This document shows, one piece after another, positions 1 through 6,313 of a stretch of 10,689 nucleotides of DNA (positions are counted from its first letter, which is position 1; each line of letters begins with the position of its first letter). The stretch is from contig JACDAR010000350.1 of the NCBI GenBank assembly GCA_013695335.1, forward strand, positions 1-10,689. Reading direction: 5' to 3'. Under the pieces are notes generated by a model. That model saw only the letters and a program-made list of their open reading frames with translations. It was not told the origin of the DNA and made no database searches. Origin of the DNA: Rubrobacter sp. GTDB taxonomy: Bacteria; Actinomycetota; Rubrobacteria; Rubrobacterales; Rubrobacteraceae. The position numbers were made by a program, and so were the translations under genes.

Positions 1-2
1 GG

Positions 3-104
3 GGCGCATCCGCCCTGATCGAGTTCATGGAATCCGGGAGCGCCTCGGTGCAAAAGAGGAACTTTGTAGAGATAATGGAAAAAGAAGCTACCGAAGGGAG
101 ATGA
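3..104 (+). CDS. 3' end of an upstream gene (partial, unidentified)
   Basis: Frame 3 is open from the window edge to a TGA at 102-104 and encodes a 33-residue tail with an alternating charged/hydrophobic pattern (FVEIMEKEATEGR at the end), which reads like the C-terminus of a soluble protein. The stop lies 6 nt before the ATG of the next gene, and that gene's ribosome binding site (AAGGGAG, 94-100) is inside this tail, an arrangement typical of an operon. A second frame (from base 2) is also open here, so the choice of frame rests on composition and spacing only. The product cannot be named from this fragment. Confidence 0.4.
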   Translation, partial: GASALIEFMESGSASVQKRNFVEIMEKEATEGR

Positions 105-110
105 CAGAGC

Positions 111-476
111 ATGCCTTTGGACAGAACACAGGTGGAGGAACTCGAGGCGTCAATCGACGACGAGCATCTCTCGAAGGTCCGCTTCGGACGTAGTAGCTTC
201 CTGCGGACCGCCAGCCTGGCGTTGTTCGGCGCCGCCGCCGGAATGTTCGTCGCGCCACGGGAAGCGGAGGCAGCCCCTCCAGGCTGCAACGGGGCGCCGG
301 CGTGCGGTAGCTGCAGGGGCGATAACTGTCCCCGTTGCCGCAGAAAAGCCTACACCTGCGGGGGAAATCACTGCTGGAGAATCCGTATAGGCTGCCGCGT
401 CTACCGGTGTTGCGATTGGATCAGCGCGAACCGTAACCTGTGCATCTGCCGCGGTTTCGTGGGCCACGTTTGCTGA
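111..476 (+). CDS. Small exported cysteine-rich protein (unknown function)
   Basis: 121 residues. The ATG is preceded by AAGGGAG (94-100), 10 nt upstream. Residues 1-24 are a charged N-region, followed by GRSSFLRTASLALFG and a hydrophobic stretch to about residue 48, ending in an AEA/A site (52-55): a signal peptide shaped like a Tat signal but with one Arg where twin Arg is expected. The mature part (about 67 residues) holds 13 cysteines (59, 65, 68, 73, 76, 83, 88, 95, 100, 101, 111, 113, 121), enough for six disulfides plus one free thiol, or a metal site. The C-terminal YRCC followed by CIC loosely recalls the methylamine dehydrogenase light chain (YRxCC then CxC), but the protein is about half that size and its two Trp (89, 103) are not shown to match the TTQ cofactor pair. 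It is followed directly by two membrane-protein genes. The coding call is secure; function is unknown. Confidence 0.8.
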   Translation: MPLDRTQVEELEASIDDEHLSKVRFGRSSFLRTASLALFGAAAGMFVAPREAEAAPPGCNGAPACGSCRGDNCPRCRRKAYTCGGNHCWRIRIGCRVYRCCDWISANRNLCICRGFVGHVC

Positions 477-631
477 CGAAGCGAAAGCTTCTCAGCGTAC
501 TACCCACGGCCGCCGGGCTTAGCGCCATCATAGGAGTACTCGCGCGCGGCCCCGAGGGGACAGGCTGGATCTTCGCTTTGCTCGTCCTCTCGGCGGCGGT
601 GACGGCGATAGCCCAGCAGACGCTTCCGTGA
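470..631 (+). CDS. Small two-helix membrane protein (hypothetical)
   Basis: A short frame beginning with TTG at 470 (or CTG at 473) overlaps the stop of the cysteine-rich gene and runs 53 residues. After a basic start (LTKRK) it has a hydrophobic segment at about residues 8-25, a turn around RGPEGTG (26-32), and a second hydrophobic segment at about 33-48: a plausible membrane hairpin with the N-terminus inside. There is no clear ribosome binding site, so expression would depend on translational coupling to the upstream gene. The next gene follows in the same frame after 36 nt. It was chosen because the reading frame fills an otherwise empty gap and has a sensible membrane topology. It could still be a chance frame. 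Confidence 0.45.
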   Translation: MLTKRKLLSVLPTAAGLSAIIGVLARGPEGTGWIFALLVLSAAVTAIAQQTLP

Positions 632-667
632 GGTCCGAATGCGGTCTACGGGATCGCGAGTTCCGAC

Positions 668-1231
668 GTGCATCGGAACCAGGCGGGCAGAAGCTGGGTT
701 GCCAAGGCGATAGTCTATTCGCTCTCGTCGGCGCTCGCTGGTCTCGTTACGGGCGCGGCCCTTGGTGTTGTGGGGGGTCTTCTCGCCCTCGACCTTCGTC
801 TCGCCATAGGGAGCATCCTGGCCCTCGCGGCGGTTGCTGTCGGTAGCCTGGATCTCTTCGGTCGTCACGTACTGCTTCCACAGTTCGATTGCGAGACACC
901 CCAGCGCTGGGTACACAAGGGACCGCTGAGATGGGCCACCCGGAATGGCCTGGTGCTGGGGTTCGGGGCCACCAGCCGGATAGGATTCTGGCTGTGGTAC
1001 ACGATACCGCTGGGAGCTTTCCTCGTAGGGGCTCCGGCATTCGGCGCCGTCATCTATGGCACGTACGGCCTGATCAGGGCCCTCGGAGCGGTGTTCATAC
1101 TACTTGGCATACTCGGGTGGAAGATCGACGTCTCGGACTGGCTGATCGAGCATTACGGCGTCGCCCGAGCCCTGGCAGCGGGCCAGCTCGTCTTCCTCGG
1201 GGTTGCCACCACCATAGTCGTCGGCCTGTAA
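668..1231 (+). CDS. Multi-spanning membrane protein (hypothetical)
   Basis: 187 residues from a GTG, the only usual start codon after the in-frame stop at 629-631. Hydrophobic segments lie at about residues 14-40, 44-64, 94-121, 124-150 and 166-186, giving four to six membrane passes. A conserved-looking loop between them reads QRWVHKGPLRWATRNG (79-94), followed by LGFGATSRIGFWLWYTIPLG, so Arg, Trp and Gly residues are concentrated at one membrane face. One cysteine (75) sits just before this loop. Together with the exported cysteine-rich protein this could be a transporter or a thiol-handling membrane partner (CcdA/MauF-like), but I see no diagnostic cysteine pair for that. No ribosome binding site is obvious. 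The coding call rests on length, membrane pattern and the lack of a better frame. Confidence 0.7.
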   Translation: MHRNQAGRSWVAKAIVYSLSSALAGLVTGAALGVVGGLLALDLRLAIGSILALAAVAVGSLDLFGRHVLLPQFDCETPQRWVHKGPLRWATRNGLVLGFGATSRIGFWLWYTIPLGAFLVGAPAFGAVIYGTYGLIRALGAVFILLGILGWKIDVSDWLIEHYGVARALAAGQLVFLGVATTIVVGL

Positions 1232-1291
1232 AGCCAATCCGTCGCGGAACCTCGCGGTGGCGACTGCTCACGGATAACGGCTTTCAGTGGA

Positions 1292-1309
1292 CGGCTCGCC
1301 TTCGAGCCG
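1292..1309. other. GC-rich hairpin in the spacer between the two gene groups
   Basis: CGGCTCG and CGAGCCG form a perfect 7-bp stem around a CCTT loop, 61 nt after the stop of the membrane-protein gene. No T-run follows, so it is not a classical intrinsic terminator. It could weaken read-through between the cysteine-rich group and the glycan genes, or be chance in GC-rich DNA. The rest of the 241-nt spacer (1232-1472) shows no coding pattern: frames through it give low-complexity Arg/Ala/Gly/Ser strings. Confidence 0.3.
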
Positions 1310-1417
1310 CGCCGCTTGTGGCGCCGGTATCTCCCTGTCAACCCGTTGTTCCTGGCGCGGGCTATCGGGCACCGTTTCGGGTTTCGGGGACCGCGGGGCT
1401 CGGGCTTCGCGCCTGGC

Positions 1418-1446
1418 TTCATCAGTCGCCGCTGCGACTGTATACT
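1418..1446 (+). promoter_or_regulatory. Candidate promoter for the glycan-initiating transferase
   Basis: TATACT (1441-1446) is one base from the TATAAT -10 consensus. A weak -35 (TTCATC, 1418-1423) lies 17 nt upstream. A start near 1453 would give a leader of about 20 nt that includes the purine run GGAAAGGA (1453-1460) before the TTG at 1473. This is read by eye; the -35 is poor. Confidence 0.4.
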
Positions 1447-1472
1447 GGTCCCGGAAAGGAACTTCTAATACC

Positions 1473-2849
1473 TTGAAAGGGACCCTCAAGAGGCTGTTGT
1501 TGATGGGAGCGCCGCGGCGCTTCCTGAGCATCGCGGTCCTGGTGCTCGCTGACGCTGTGGCGATGCTTGCCGGGCTTGCCGCCGCATCTTACGCCACGGA
1601 GGGCAGTATCGGACGGCCATTCTCCCTGGCGCCAGTGCTGCTTGCGGTCTGGATATCCATCTTCGCGGCCTACGATCTCTACAACCGCGCCAGGGTCAGG
1701 CGCAATCCGGGCGCGCTGGTTGGGGCGGGGCTCGTCTGGGCCGGGCTGCTCGTGGTGGGGGAGCGTCTATATCCCCAGAGCGGCCTGACTGCAGGGATGG
1801 TGTTGCTTGCAGCCTTCCTCTCCCTCGCGGTCGCCGGAGCACTCAGGGTACTCTACGAACAGGCTATCGAGCTTCTCTATCGCAGGGGGCTTGGGAAGAT
1901 ACCCACCATCATCATCGGGGACGAGGCGGAGAGGACCAGGGTACGCAGGCTGATGGAGCAAACCTCGGGCGCCTACGCCTGTGTGGCCGAGGTGGACCTT
2001 GGTGCTGGGGAGGTGGATCTCCCAGCCCTTCGGGCCACGCTGGACAGCACGGGCGCGAGGAGCGTGGTCCTTGTCGGGGGCGAGAGGCTGCCAGACGAGG
2101 AGTTGCTCGACCTCCTGCGCTCGGTGCGCCTGCGGGGCGTGCGGATGCGGGTGGTCCCAGGCGCGCTCACCCTGATGCGGAGCCAGCCAACCGTCTCCCA
2201 GAGCCTCGGGCTTCCGCTCGTCGAGGTTCGCTATCCCCGCCTGGACAACACCCAGCGGCTCATGAAACGTGCCCTGGACGTTACGGTGTCCGGGGCCGGG
2301 CTGGTAATCCTCTCCCCGCTCTTCCTGACGCTTGGCCTGTTCGTGAGAACAAGCTCGTCAGGCCCGATCCTTTTCCGCCAGAAGCGCGCAGGGGTTGATG
2401 AGGAGGTATTCGTCTGCCTGATGTTCCGCTCGATGTACGAACACGCAGAGCTGCGCCAGCCCGAGCTGGAAGAACTCAACGAGGGCGGGGGCGCGGCGTT
2501 CAAGATCAGGGATGACCCCCGCGTGACCCCGTTCGGGCGGTTTCTGCGGCGCTGGAGCCTCGACGAGTTGCCGCAACTCGTGAACGTCCTGAAGGGCGAC
2601 ATGAGCCTGGTAGGGCCGCGTCCGCTTCCCCTACGAGATTTCGAGCGGATGGGAGAACTGCACAAACGGCGGCTCGCGGCCGTGCCTGGGATGACTGGCC
2701 TGTGGCAGATCAGCGGCCGGAGCAACCTCCCCTTCGAGGAGATGGTTCGCCTTGACCTCTTCTACATCGAGAACTGGTCGCTCTCCTTCGACGTGAAGAT
2801 CATACTCCGCACCCTCGGCGCCGTTCTGCGCCGCGAAGGCGCGTACTGA
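1473..2849 (+). CDS. Polyprenyl-phosphate sugar-1-phosphate transferase (initiating glycosyltransferase)
   Basis: Transfers a sugar-1-phosphate from a UDP-sugar to undecaprenyl (or decaprenyl) phosphate at the inner membrane face, the first step of lipid-linked glycan assembly. It has 458 residues if started at TTG 1473 (after GGAAAGGA); ATG 1503, with AAGAGG 9 nt upstream, is an alternative. N-terminal half: about four membrane helices (18-40, 50-70, 81-98, 105-126) and a Rossmann-like soluble region starting at KIPTIIIGD (142-150), as in WbaP/WcaJ-type proteins. The catalytic domain begins at MKRALDV (264-270) with a membrane hairpin, then GPILFRQKRAG, RDDPRVTPFGRFLRR, SLDELPQL with the Asp-Glu dyad at 364-365, GDMSLVGPRPLP, PGMTGLWQISGRS and a C-terminal FYIENWSLSFD. 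One small oddity: the usual Lys before FRSM is replaced (CLMFRSM). Sugar specificity cannot be read from sequence. An 87-nt gap separates it from the UDP-glucose dehydrogenase gene. Confidence 0.93.
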   Translation: MKGTLKRLLLMGAPRRFLSIAVLVLADAVAMLAGLAAASYATEGSIGRPFSLAPVLLAVWISIFAAYDLYNRARVRRNPGALVGAGLVWAGLLVVGERLYPQSGLTAGMVLLAAFLSLAVAGALRVLYEQAIELLYRRGLGKIPTIIIGDEAERTRVRRLMEQTSGAYACVAEVDLGAGEVDLPALRATLDSTGARSVVLVGGERLPDEELLDLLRSVRLRGVRMRVVPGALTLMRSQPTVSQSLGLPLVEVRYPRLDNTQRLMKRALDVTVSGAGLVILSPLFLTLGLFVRTSSSGPILFRQKRAGVDEEVFVCLMFRSMYEHAELRQPELEELNEGGGAAFKIRDDPRVTPFGRFLRRWSLDELPQLVNVLKGDMSLVGPRPLPLRDFERMGELHKRRLAAVPGMTGLWQISGRSNLPFEEMVRLDLFYIENWSLSFDVKIILRTLGAVLRREGAY

Positions 2850-2873
2850 ACGGGGCTACTCCCGGCGTTTTCC

Positions 2874-2902
2874 TTGTAAGTCGAGGTCCGAGAGTGTAAG
2901 TT
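2874..2902 (+). promoter_or_regulatory. Candidate promoter upstream of the nucleotide-sugar genes
   Basis: TTGTAA (2874-2879) and TAAGTT (2897-2902, matching the actinobacterial TAnnnT -10) are spaced by 17 nt in the 87-nt gap before the dehydrogenase gene. TGTAAGT also occurs twice (2875-2881 and 2895-2901), 20 nt apart, which could instead be a pair of regulator half-sites. It could give the three sugar-nucleotide genes their own transcript. Weak, by-eye evidence. Confidence 0.3.
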
Positions 2903-2925
2903 TTGCCGGATCTTGAAGGACGTTT

Positions 2926-2934
2926 GAGGAGAGG
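2926..2934 (+). promoter_or_regulatory. Ribosome binding site fixing the TTG start of UDP-glucose dehydrogenase
   Basis: GAGGAGAGG ends 2 nt before the TTG at 2937; its GAGGAG core is 5 nt away. No ATG or GTG start is better placed, and translation from this TTG gives an N-terminus (AESFSVGVVGSGYVG) that enters the Rossmann fold at the position usual for the family. Confidence 0.6.
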
Positions 2935-2936
2935 TT

Positions 2937-4316
2937 TTGGCCGAGAGTTTTAGCGTCGGGGTGGTTGGGTCCGGGTACGTTGGGCTCGTGACTGGCGCCT
3001 GCCTGGCGCATATCGGGCACAGGGTTGCGTGCGTGGACAAGAACGAGGCGCTCGTGGATCAACTGCGGGAAGGCAGGATGCCGATCTACGAACCCGGCCT
3101 TGAAGACCTGGTCTCGCGCAGCGTAAATCGTGGACGGCTCTCCTTTACCACAAGCCTTCCAGAGGTAGTGCGCGACTCCGACGTGGTCTTCATAGCCGTG
3201 GACACCCCGCAGGGTGATGACGGTTCCGCCGACCTCGGGAGCGTGGCCGCCGTCGCCCGAAGCATAGGCGGCGCGCTGGCCGGCGCCCAGCGAAAGCATC
3301 CGCTCGTCGTGGTGAACAAGAGCACCGTACCCGTCGGTTCCGGTGACTACGTCTCCATGCTCATCAGGGAGGGCGCCGCCGAGAACGATGAAGGAGACGT
3401 GGATTACCGCGTAGTATCCAACCCCGAGTTCTTGCGGGAAGGGAGCGCTGTCTACGATTCATTTTTTCCTGACAGAATAGTGCTCGGCTCCGAGGGGCGC
3501 GACGCGCTCGACACCATGAGGGAGTTGTACAAGCCTCTCATCGAGCAGACCTTCCCGACGGAGATGGACCCGAGGCCGCGGGCTGCGGTTCCTTTCGTCA
3601 CCACGGACCTGGCTAGCGCCGAGATGATCAAATACGCGGCCAACGCTTTCCTTGCGACCAAGATCAGCTTTATCAACGAGATAGCCAACGTCTGCGAACT
3701 CGTCGGCGCGGACGTCTCCAGCGTGGCTACAGGCATCGGCCTGGACGCCCGCATCGGCAGCCGCTTCCTGAACCCTGGCATCGGCTGGGGAGGCTCGTGC
3801 TTCCCGAAGGACGTCTCTGCCCTCCGCTCCATCGCCCGCGAGTACGACTACGAGCCGACGCTGCTGGATTCCGTGGTCTCCGTGAACGAGCGCCAGCGGC
3901 GGCGTGTGATCTCCAAGCTCCAGCACGACCTGCACACCCTGAAGGGCAAGCGCGTCGCGCTGCTCGGTCTCGCCTTCAAGCCGAACACCGACGACATCAG
4001 GGAAGCCCCGAGCCTCGAGATCGCCCGCGCCCTCGTCACCCGCGGCGCGCGCGTGGTTGGCTACGACCCCGTAGCAGGCAAGGCAGCCGCCCGCCGCCTC
4101 CCAGACCTGAAAGTAGTCTTCGACCCGCACGAGGCGCTCTCTGGGGCGCACGCGGCTGTCGTGGTCACCGAGTGGGAGGACATCAGGGGGCTGGATCTGA
4201 AGGAGGCCTCGTCGCTCATGGAGCCGCCGAAGCTGCTTGTGGATGGACGCAACGCCCTGGACGCGGCCTCGGCGCGCGACGCCGGGCTTCTGTACAGGGG
4301 TTTCGGGCGTGAGTAG
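2937..4316 (+). CDS. ugd: UDP-glucose 6-dehydrogenase
   Basis: Oxidises UDP-glucose to UDP-glucuronate with two NAD+ in the cytoplasm. 459 residues, full length for the family (about 400-460). The N-terminal Rossmann domain opens with GSGYVGLVTG (11-20) and Asp34, which binds the NAD ribose. Further landmarks are the DTP loop (VFIAVDTPQGDDG), NKSTVPVGS, SNPEFLREGSAVYD, and the central helix EMIKYAANAFLATKISFINE with Lys232 and Asn236. The catalytic thiol is Cys288 in GWGGSCFPKD. The C-terminal UDP-binding domain has LGLAFKPNTDDIREAPS and YDPVA. It starts at TTG with a strong ribosome binding site. The last 8 nt overlap the next gene, which uses its product UDP-glucuronate as substrate. A GDP-mannose dehydrogenase is a less likely alternative, given the decarboxylase next door. 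Confidence 0.95.
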   Translation: MAESFSVGVVGSGYVGLVTGACLAHIGHRVACVDKNEALVDQLREGRMPIYEPGLEDLVSRSVNRGRLSFTTSLPEVVRDSDVVFIAVDTPQGDDGSADLGSVAAVARSIGGALAGAQRKHPLVVVNKSTVPVGSGDYVSMLIREGAAENDEGDVDYRVVSNPEFLREGSAVYDSFFPDRIVLGSEGRDALDTMRELYKPLIEQTFPTEMDPRPRAAVPFVTTDLASAEMIKYAANAFLATKISFINEIANVCELVGADVSSVATGIGLDARIGSRFLNPGIGWGGSCFPKDVSALRSIAREYDYEPTLLDSVVSVNERQRRRVISKLQHDLHTLKGKRVALLGLAFKPNTDDIREAPSLEIARALVTRGARVVGYDPVAGKAAARRLPDLKVVFDPHEALSGAHAAVVVTEWEDIRGLDLKEASSLMEPPKLLVDGRNALDAASARDAGLLYRGFGRE

Positions 4317-5283
4317 CGGGGACAAGAAGCGGGCGCTGGTCACGGGCGGGGCCGGGTTTCTGGGGAGCCACCTCTGCGAGGGGTTGCTGGCGGAAGGCTA
4401 CAGCGTCATCTGCATGGACAACCTGCGCACCGGGTCGCTGGACAACGTGGCCCACCTCAAAGAGGACGCGGACTTCGAGTACGTGGACCACGACGTGACC
4501 ACCCACATCGGCGTCGCGGGGGAACTGCATGAGATCTACCACTTCGCCTCCCCCGCGAGCCCGGTGGACTTCGAGCGCATACCGATCCCGATCCTCAAGG
4601 TCGGCGCCCTCGGTACTTACAATTCCCTCGGCCTGGCCCGTGCCAAGGAGGCGCGGCTCATCCTCGCCTCGACCTCGGAGGTGTACGGAGATCCGCAGGT
4701 CCATCCACAACGCGAGGACTACTGGGGGAACGTCAACCCCATCGGCATCCGCGGCGTCTACGACGAGGCGAAGCGCTACGCCGAAGCCATCACTATGGCC
4801 TACCGCCGCCACCACGGCGTGGACACCCGCATCGTAAGGATATTCAACACCTTCGGACCACGGATGCGCCCTGATGACGGGCGTATGATCCCCAACTTCA
4901 TCACCCAGGCGCTGGCTGGCATCCCGCTCAGCGTCTACGGCGACGGCTCCCAGACCCGCAGCGTGCAGTATGCGGACGACCTCGTCGAAGGCGTCTTTCG
5001 CCTGATGCACGGAGAGGAGTGGCGGCCCGTGAACATCGGAAACCCCGTCGAATACACGGTGAAGGAGGTGGCTGAGTTGATCCTGGAACTCTCAGGCAGC
5101 CGCAGCGAGATCGTCTACAAACCGCTCCCGCAGGACGATCCGAAGCAGCGCTGCCCTGACATAACCCGCGCAAGGGAGGCCCTTGGATGGGAGCCTCGCA
5201 CCCCGGCGCGTGAGGGCCTCGAAGCCACAATAAACTGGTTCGAGCAACGTGTGGGGCGCGTGGGGGCGCCCGCGGGACGATGA
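4309..5283 (+). CDS. uxs: UDP-glucuronate decarboxylase (UDP-xylose synthase)
   Basis: Converts UDP-glucuronate to UDP-xylose through an enzyme-bound NAD cycle. 324 residues from GTG 4309, placed 8 nt after AGGGG (4296-4300) and overlapping the dehydrogenase stop by 8 nt; an earlier in-frame start would add non-family sequence. It is a short-chain dehydrogenase of the extended type: GGAGFLGSHL near the N-terminus, DNLRTGSLDN, the family pattern FASPASPVDFERIPI, then STSEVYGDP (Thr122, Glu124 region) and HPQREDYWGNVNPIG. The catalytic YDEAKR has Tyr151 and Lys155. FNTFGPRM and YGDGSQTRSVQY follow. These patterns separate UXS from dehydratases and epimerases. No N-terminal membrane anchor is present, as in bacterial soluble forms. 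The stop overlaps the next ATG by 3 nt (ATGA), so the next protein is probably translationally coupled. Confidence 0.93.
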   Translation: MSSGDKKRALVTGGAGFLGSHLCEGLLAEGYSVICMDNLRTGSLDNVAHLKEDADFEYVDHDVTTHIGVAGELHEIYHFASPASPVDFERIPIPILKVGALGTYNSLGLARAKEARLILASTSEVYGDPQVHPQREDYWGNVNPIGIRGVYDEAKRYAEAITMAYRRHHGVDTRIVRIFNTFGPRMRPDDGRMIPNFITQALAGIPLSVYGDGSQTRSVQYADDLVEGVFRLMHGEEWRPVNIGNPVEYTVKEVAELILELSGSRSEIVYKPLPQDDPKQRCPDITRAREALGWEPRTPAREGLEATINWFEQRVGRVGAPAGR

Positions 5284-6197
5284 GGGTTCTCGTCACCGGC
5301 GGGGCCGGTTTCATAGGGTCGCACGTTGCGGATCATCTTCTGGAGGGCGGCCACGAGGTAGCCGTCGCGGACAACCTCTCGACAGGGAAGCGGGAGAACG
5401 TCCCCGAAGGCGCACGTTTCTTCGAGGCTGACGTCCGTTCCGGGTTGGATGACGTGTTCTGGGAGTTCAGGCCGGAGGCTGTGGCCCATCAGGCTGCCCA
5501 GATGGACGTGCGTCGCAGCGTGCGCGAGCCGGACTTCGACGCTGACGTGAACGTGCTCGGCACCGTCCGGCTGTTGCAGAACTGCGTGGAGCACGAGGTA
5601 CAAAAGTTCATCCTTGCTTCCACTGGTGGGGCCGTCTATGGCGAGCAGCAGGAGTTTCCCGCAGCGGAGGATCATCCGCAGTACCCTGTCTCCCCATACG
5701 GCGTCTCGAAGCTGGCAGGGGAGCGGTATCTGCACTACTACGAGACCCAGTATGGGCTGCCTTACGTGGCGCTACGCTACGCCAACGTGTACGGCCCGCG
5801 TCAGGACCCGCACGGTGAGGCAGGGGTCGTGGCGATCTTCTGCGGCAACCTGCGCGACGGCAAGACATCGACGATCAACGGCACGGGGGAGCAGACCCGC
5901 GACTACGTGTTCGTAGGTGACGTGGCCCGCGCCAACGTGCTGGCCCTGGAGCTTGAAGTCCCTTCCGGTGCGTACAACGTCGGCACGGGCATCGAGACCG
6001 ACGTGAACCGGCTATACGAGTTGTTGCGTAATGAGTCGGGCAAGGATCTGCCGCCCGAACACGGTCCAGGCAAGCCTGGCGAGCAGAGCCGCAGCAGCGT
6101 GAACCCTTCGCGTGCCGGGGATACGTTCGGGTGGCATCCCGAGGTGGATCTCGCATCCGGGCTGCGGGAGACGCTCCGCTTCTTCGGCGCTACCTAG
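5280..6197 (+). CDS. NAD-dependent UDP-sugar 4-epimerase (extended SDR, GalE-like)
   Basis: 305 residues from ATG 5280, overlapping the UDP-xylose synthase stop in an ATGA junction. NAD-binding GGAGFIGSH starts at residue 7; ADNLSTGKREN binds the ribose region; HQAAQMDVRRSVREP is the epimerase-type loop; STGGAVYGE carries the catalytic Ser/Thr; SPYGVSKLAGE gives Tyr140 and Lys144. LRYANVYGPRQDPHGEAGVV and RDYVFVGDVARA are typical of GalE/WbpP-type epimerases in exopolysaccharide loci. Such enzymes interconvert UDP-Glc/UDP-Gal, UDP-GlcA/UDP-GalA, UDP-Xyl/UDP-Ara or the N-acetyl forms, and specificity is not safely readable here. Its place after Ugd and UXS makes UDP-xylose to UDP-L-arabinose, or UDP-glucuronate to UDP-galacturonate, attractive inferences. 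The family assignment is firm; the substrate is open. Confidence 0.88.
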   Translation: MRVLVTGGAGFIGSHVADHLLEGGHEVAVADNLSTGKRENVPEGARFFEADVRSGLDDVFWEFRPEAVAHQAAQMDVRRSVREPDFDADVNVLGTVRLLQNCVEHEVQKFILASTGGAVYGEQQEFPAAEDHPQYPVSPYGVSKLAGERYLHYYETQYGLPYVALRYANVYGPRQDPHGEAGVVAIFCGNLRDGKTSTINGTGEQTRDYVFVGDVARANVLALELEVPSGAYNVGTGIETDVNRLYELLRNESGKDLPPEHGPGKPGEQSRSSVNPSRAGDTFGWHPEVDLASGLRETLRFFGAT

Positions 6198-6264
6198 AAT
6201 CTCGGAGCTGCGGCGCATCCGGGTATACGCCTTGCCAAAAGGCTCCATGGCGATCAAATACGGG

Positions 6265-6270
6265 TATATT
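6265..6270 (+). promoter_or_regulatory. Candidate -10 element upstream of the sulfatase-superfamily gene
   Basis: TATATT lies in the 116-nt gap after the epimerase gene and would start transcription near 6277, leaving a leader of about 37 nt with a ribosome binding site. No good -35 is found at 16-18 nt. The octamer CGGGTATA occurs twice in this gap (6219-6226 and 6261-6268), 42 nt apart, the second copy overlapping this element. A 5-bp hairpin (6229-6243) is too short to call a terminator. Confidence 0.3.
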
Positions 6271-6303
6271 ACGTGGTGCAAAAGTCCGGTAAGTTCTCCC
6301 GAT

Positions 6304-6309
6304 AAGGAG
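6304..6309 (+). promoter_or_regulatory. Ribosome binding site before the TTG start of the sulfatase-like gene
   Basis: AAGGAG lies 4 nt before TTG 6314, slightly close but the best start-signal pair in the region. Starting here includes the RRTLTRKDFLK export-signal N-region; later in-frame starts would lose it. Confidence 0.5.
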
Positions 6310-6313
6310 CAGG

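Noticed and set aside
111..476. Calling the Cys-rich protein a methylamine dehydrogenase light chain or a bacteriocin
   Set aside because: The length, missing verified TTQ Trp pair and absence of a heavy-chain or immunity gene in view do not support either.
1292..1309. Intrinsic terminator call for the hairpin
   Set aside because: The stem is perfect, but no T-run follows, so it is listed only as a hairpin.
1287..1472. N-terminal extension of the initiating transferase
   Set aside because: The 62 extra residues are low-complexity and unlike the family N-terminus, and they would span the candidate promoter; TTG 1473 or ATG 1503 fits better.
889..1476. Plus-strand open frame of 195 codons overlapping the membrane-protein gene and the spacer
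   Set aside because: It overlaps the better-supported 668-1231 gene in another frame and translates to Pro/Arg/Gly-rich sequence without domains.
4237..4308. Earlier in-frame start for the UDP-xylose synthase
   Set aside because: It lies inside the ugd coding region and adds residues before the Rossmann motif that the family lacks; GTG 4309 has a good ribosome binding site.
3459..4343. Antisense open frame of 294 codons over ugd
   Set aside because: It is the reverse shadow of a firmly identified gene; the translation is Arg/Ala/Val/Asp-rich with no recognisable motif, as expected for high-GC DNA.
4216..5010. Antisense open frame of 264 codons over the UDP-xylose synthase gene
   Set aside because: It lies opposite conserved UXS motifs, has shadow composition and no supporting start signal.
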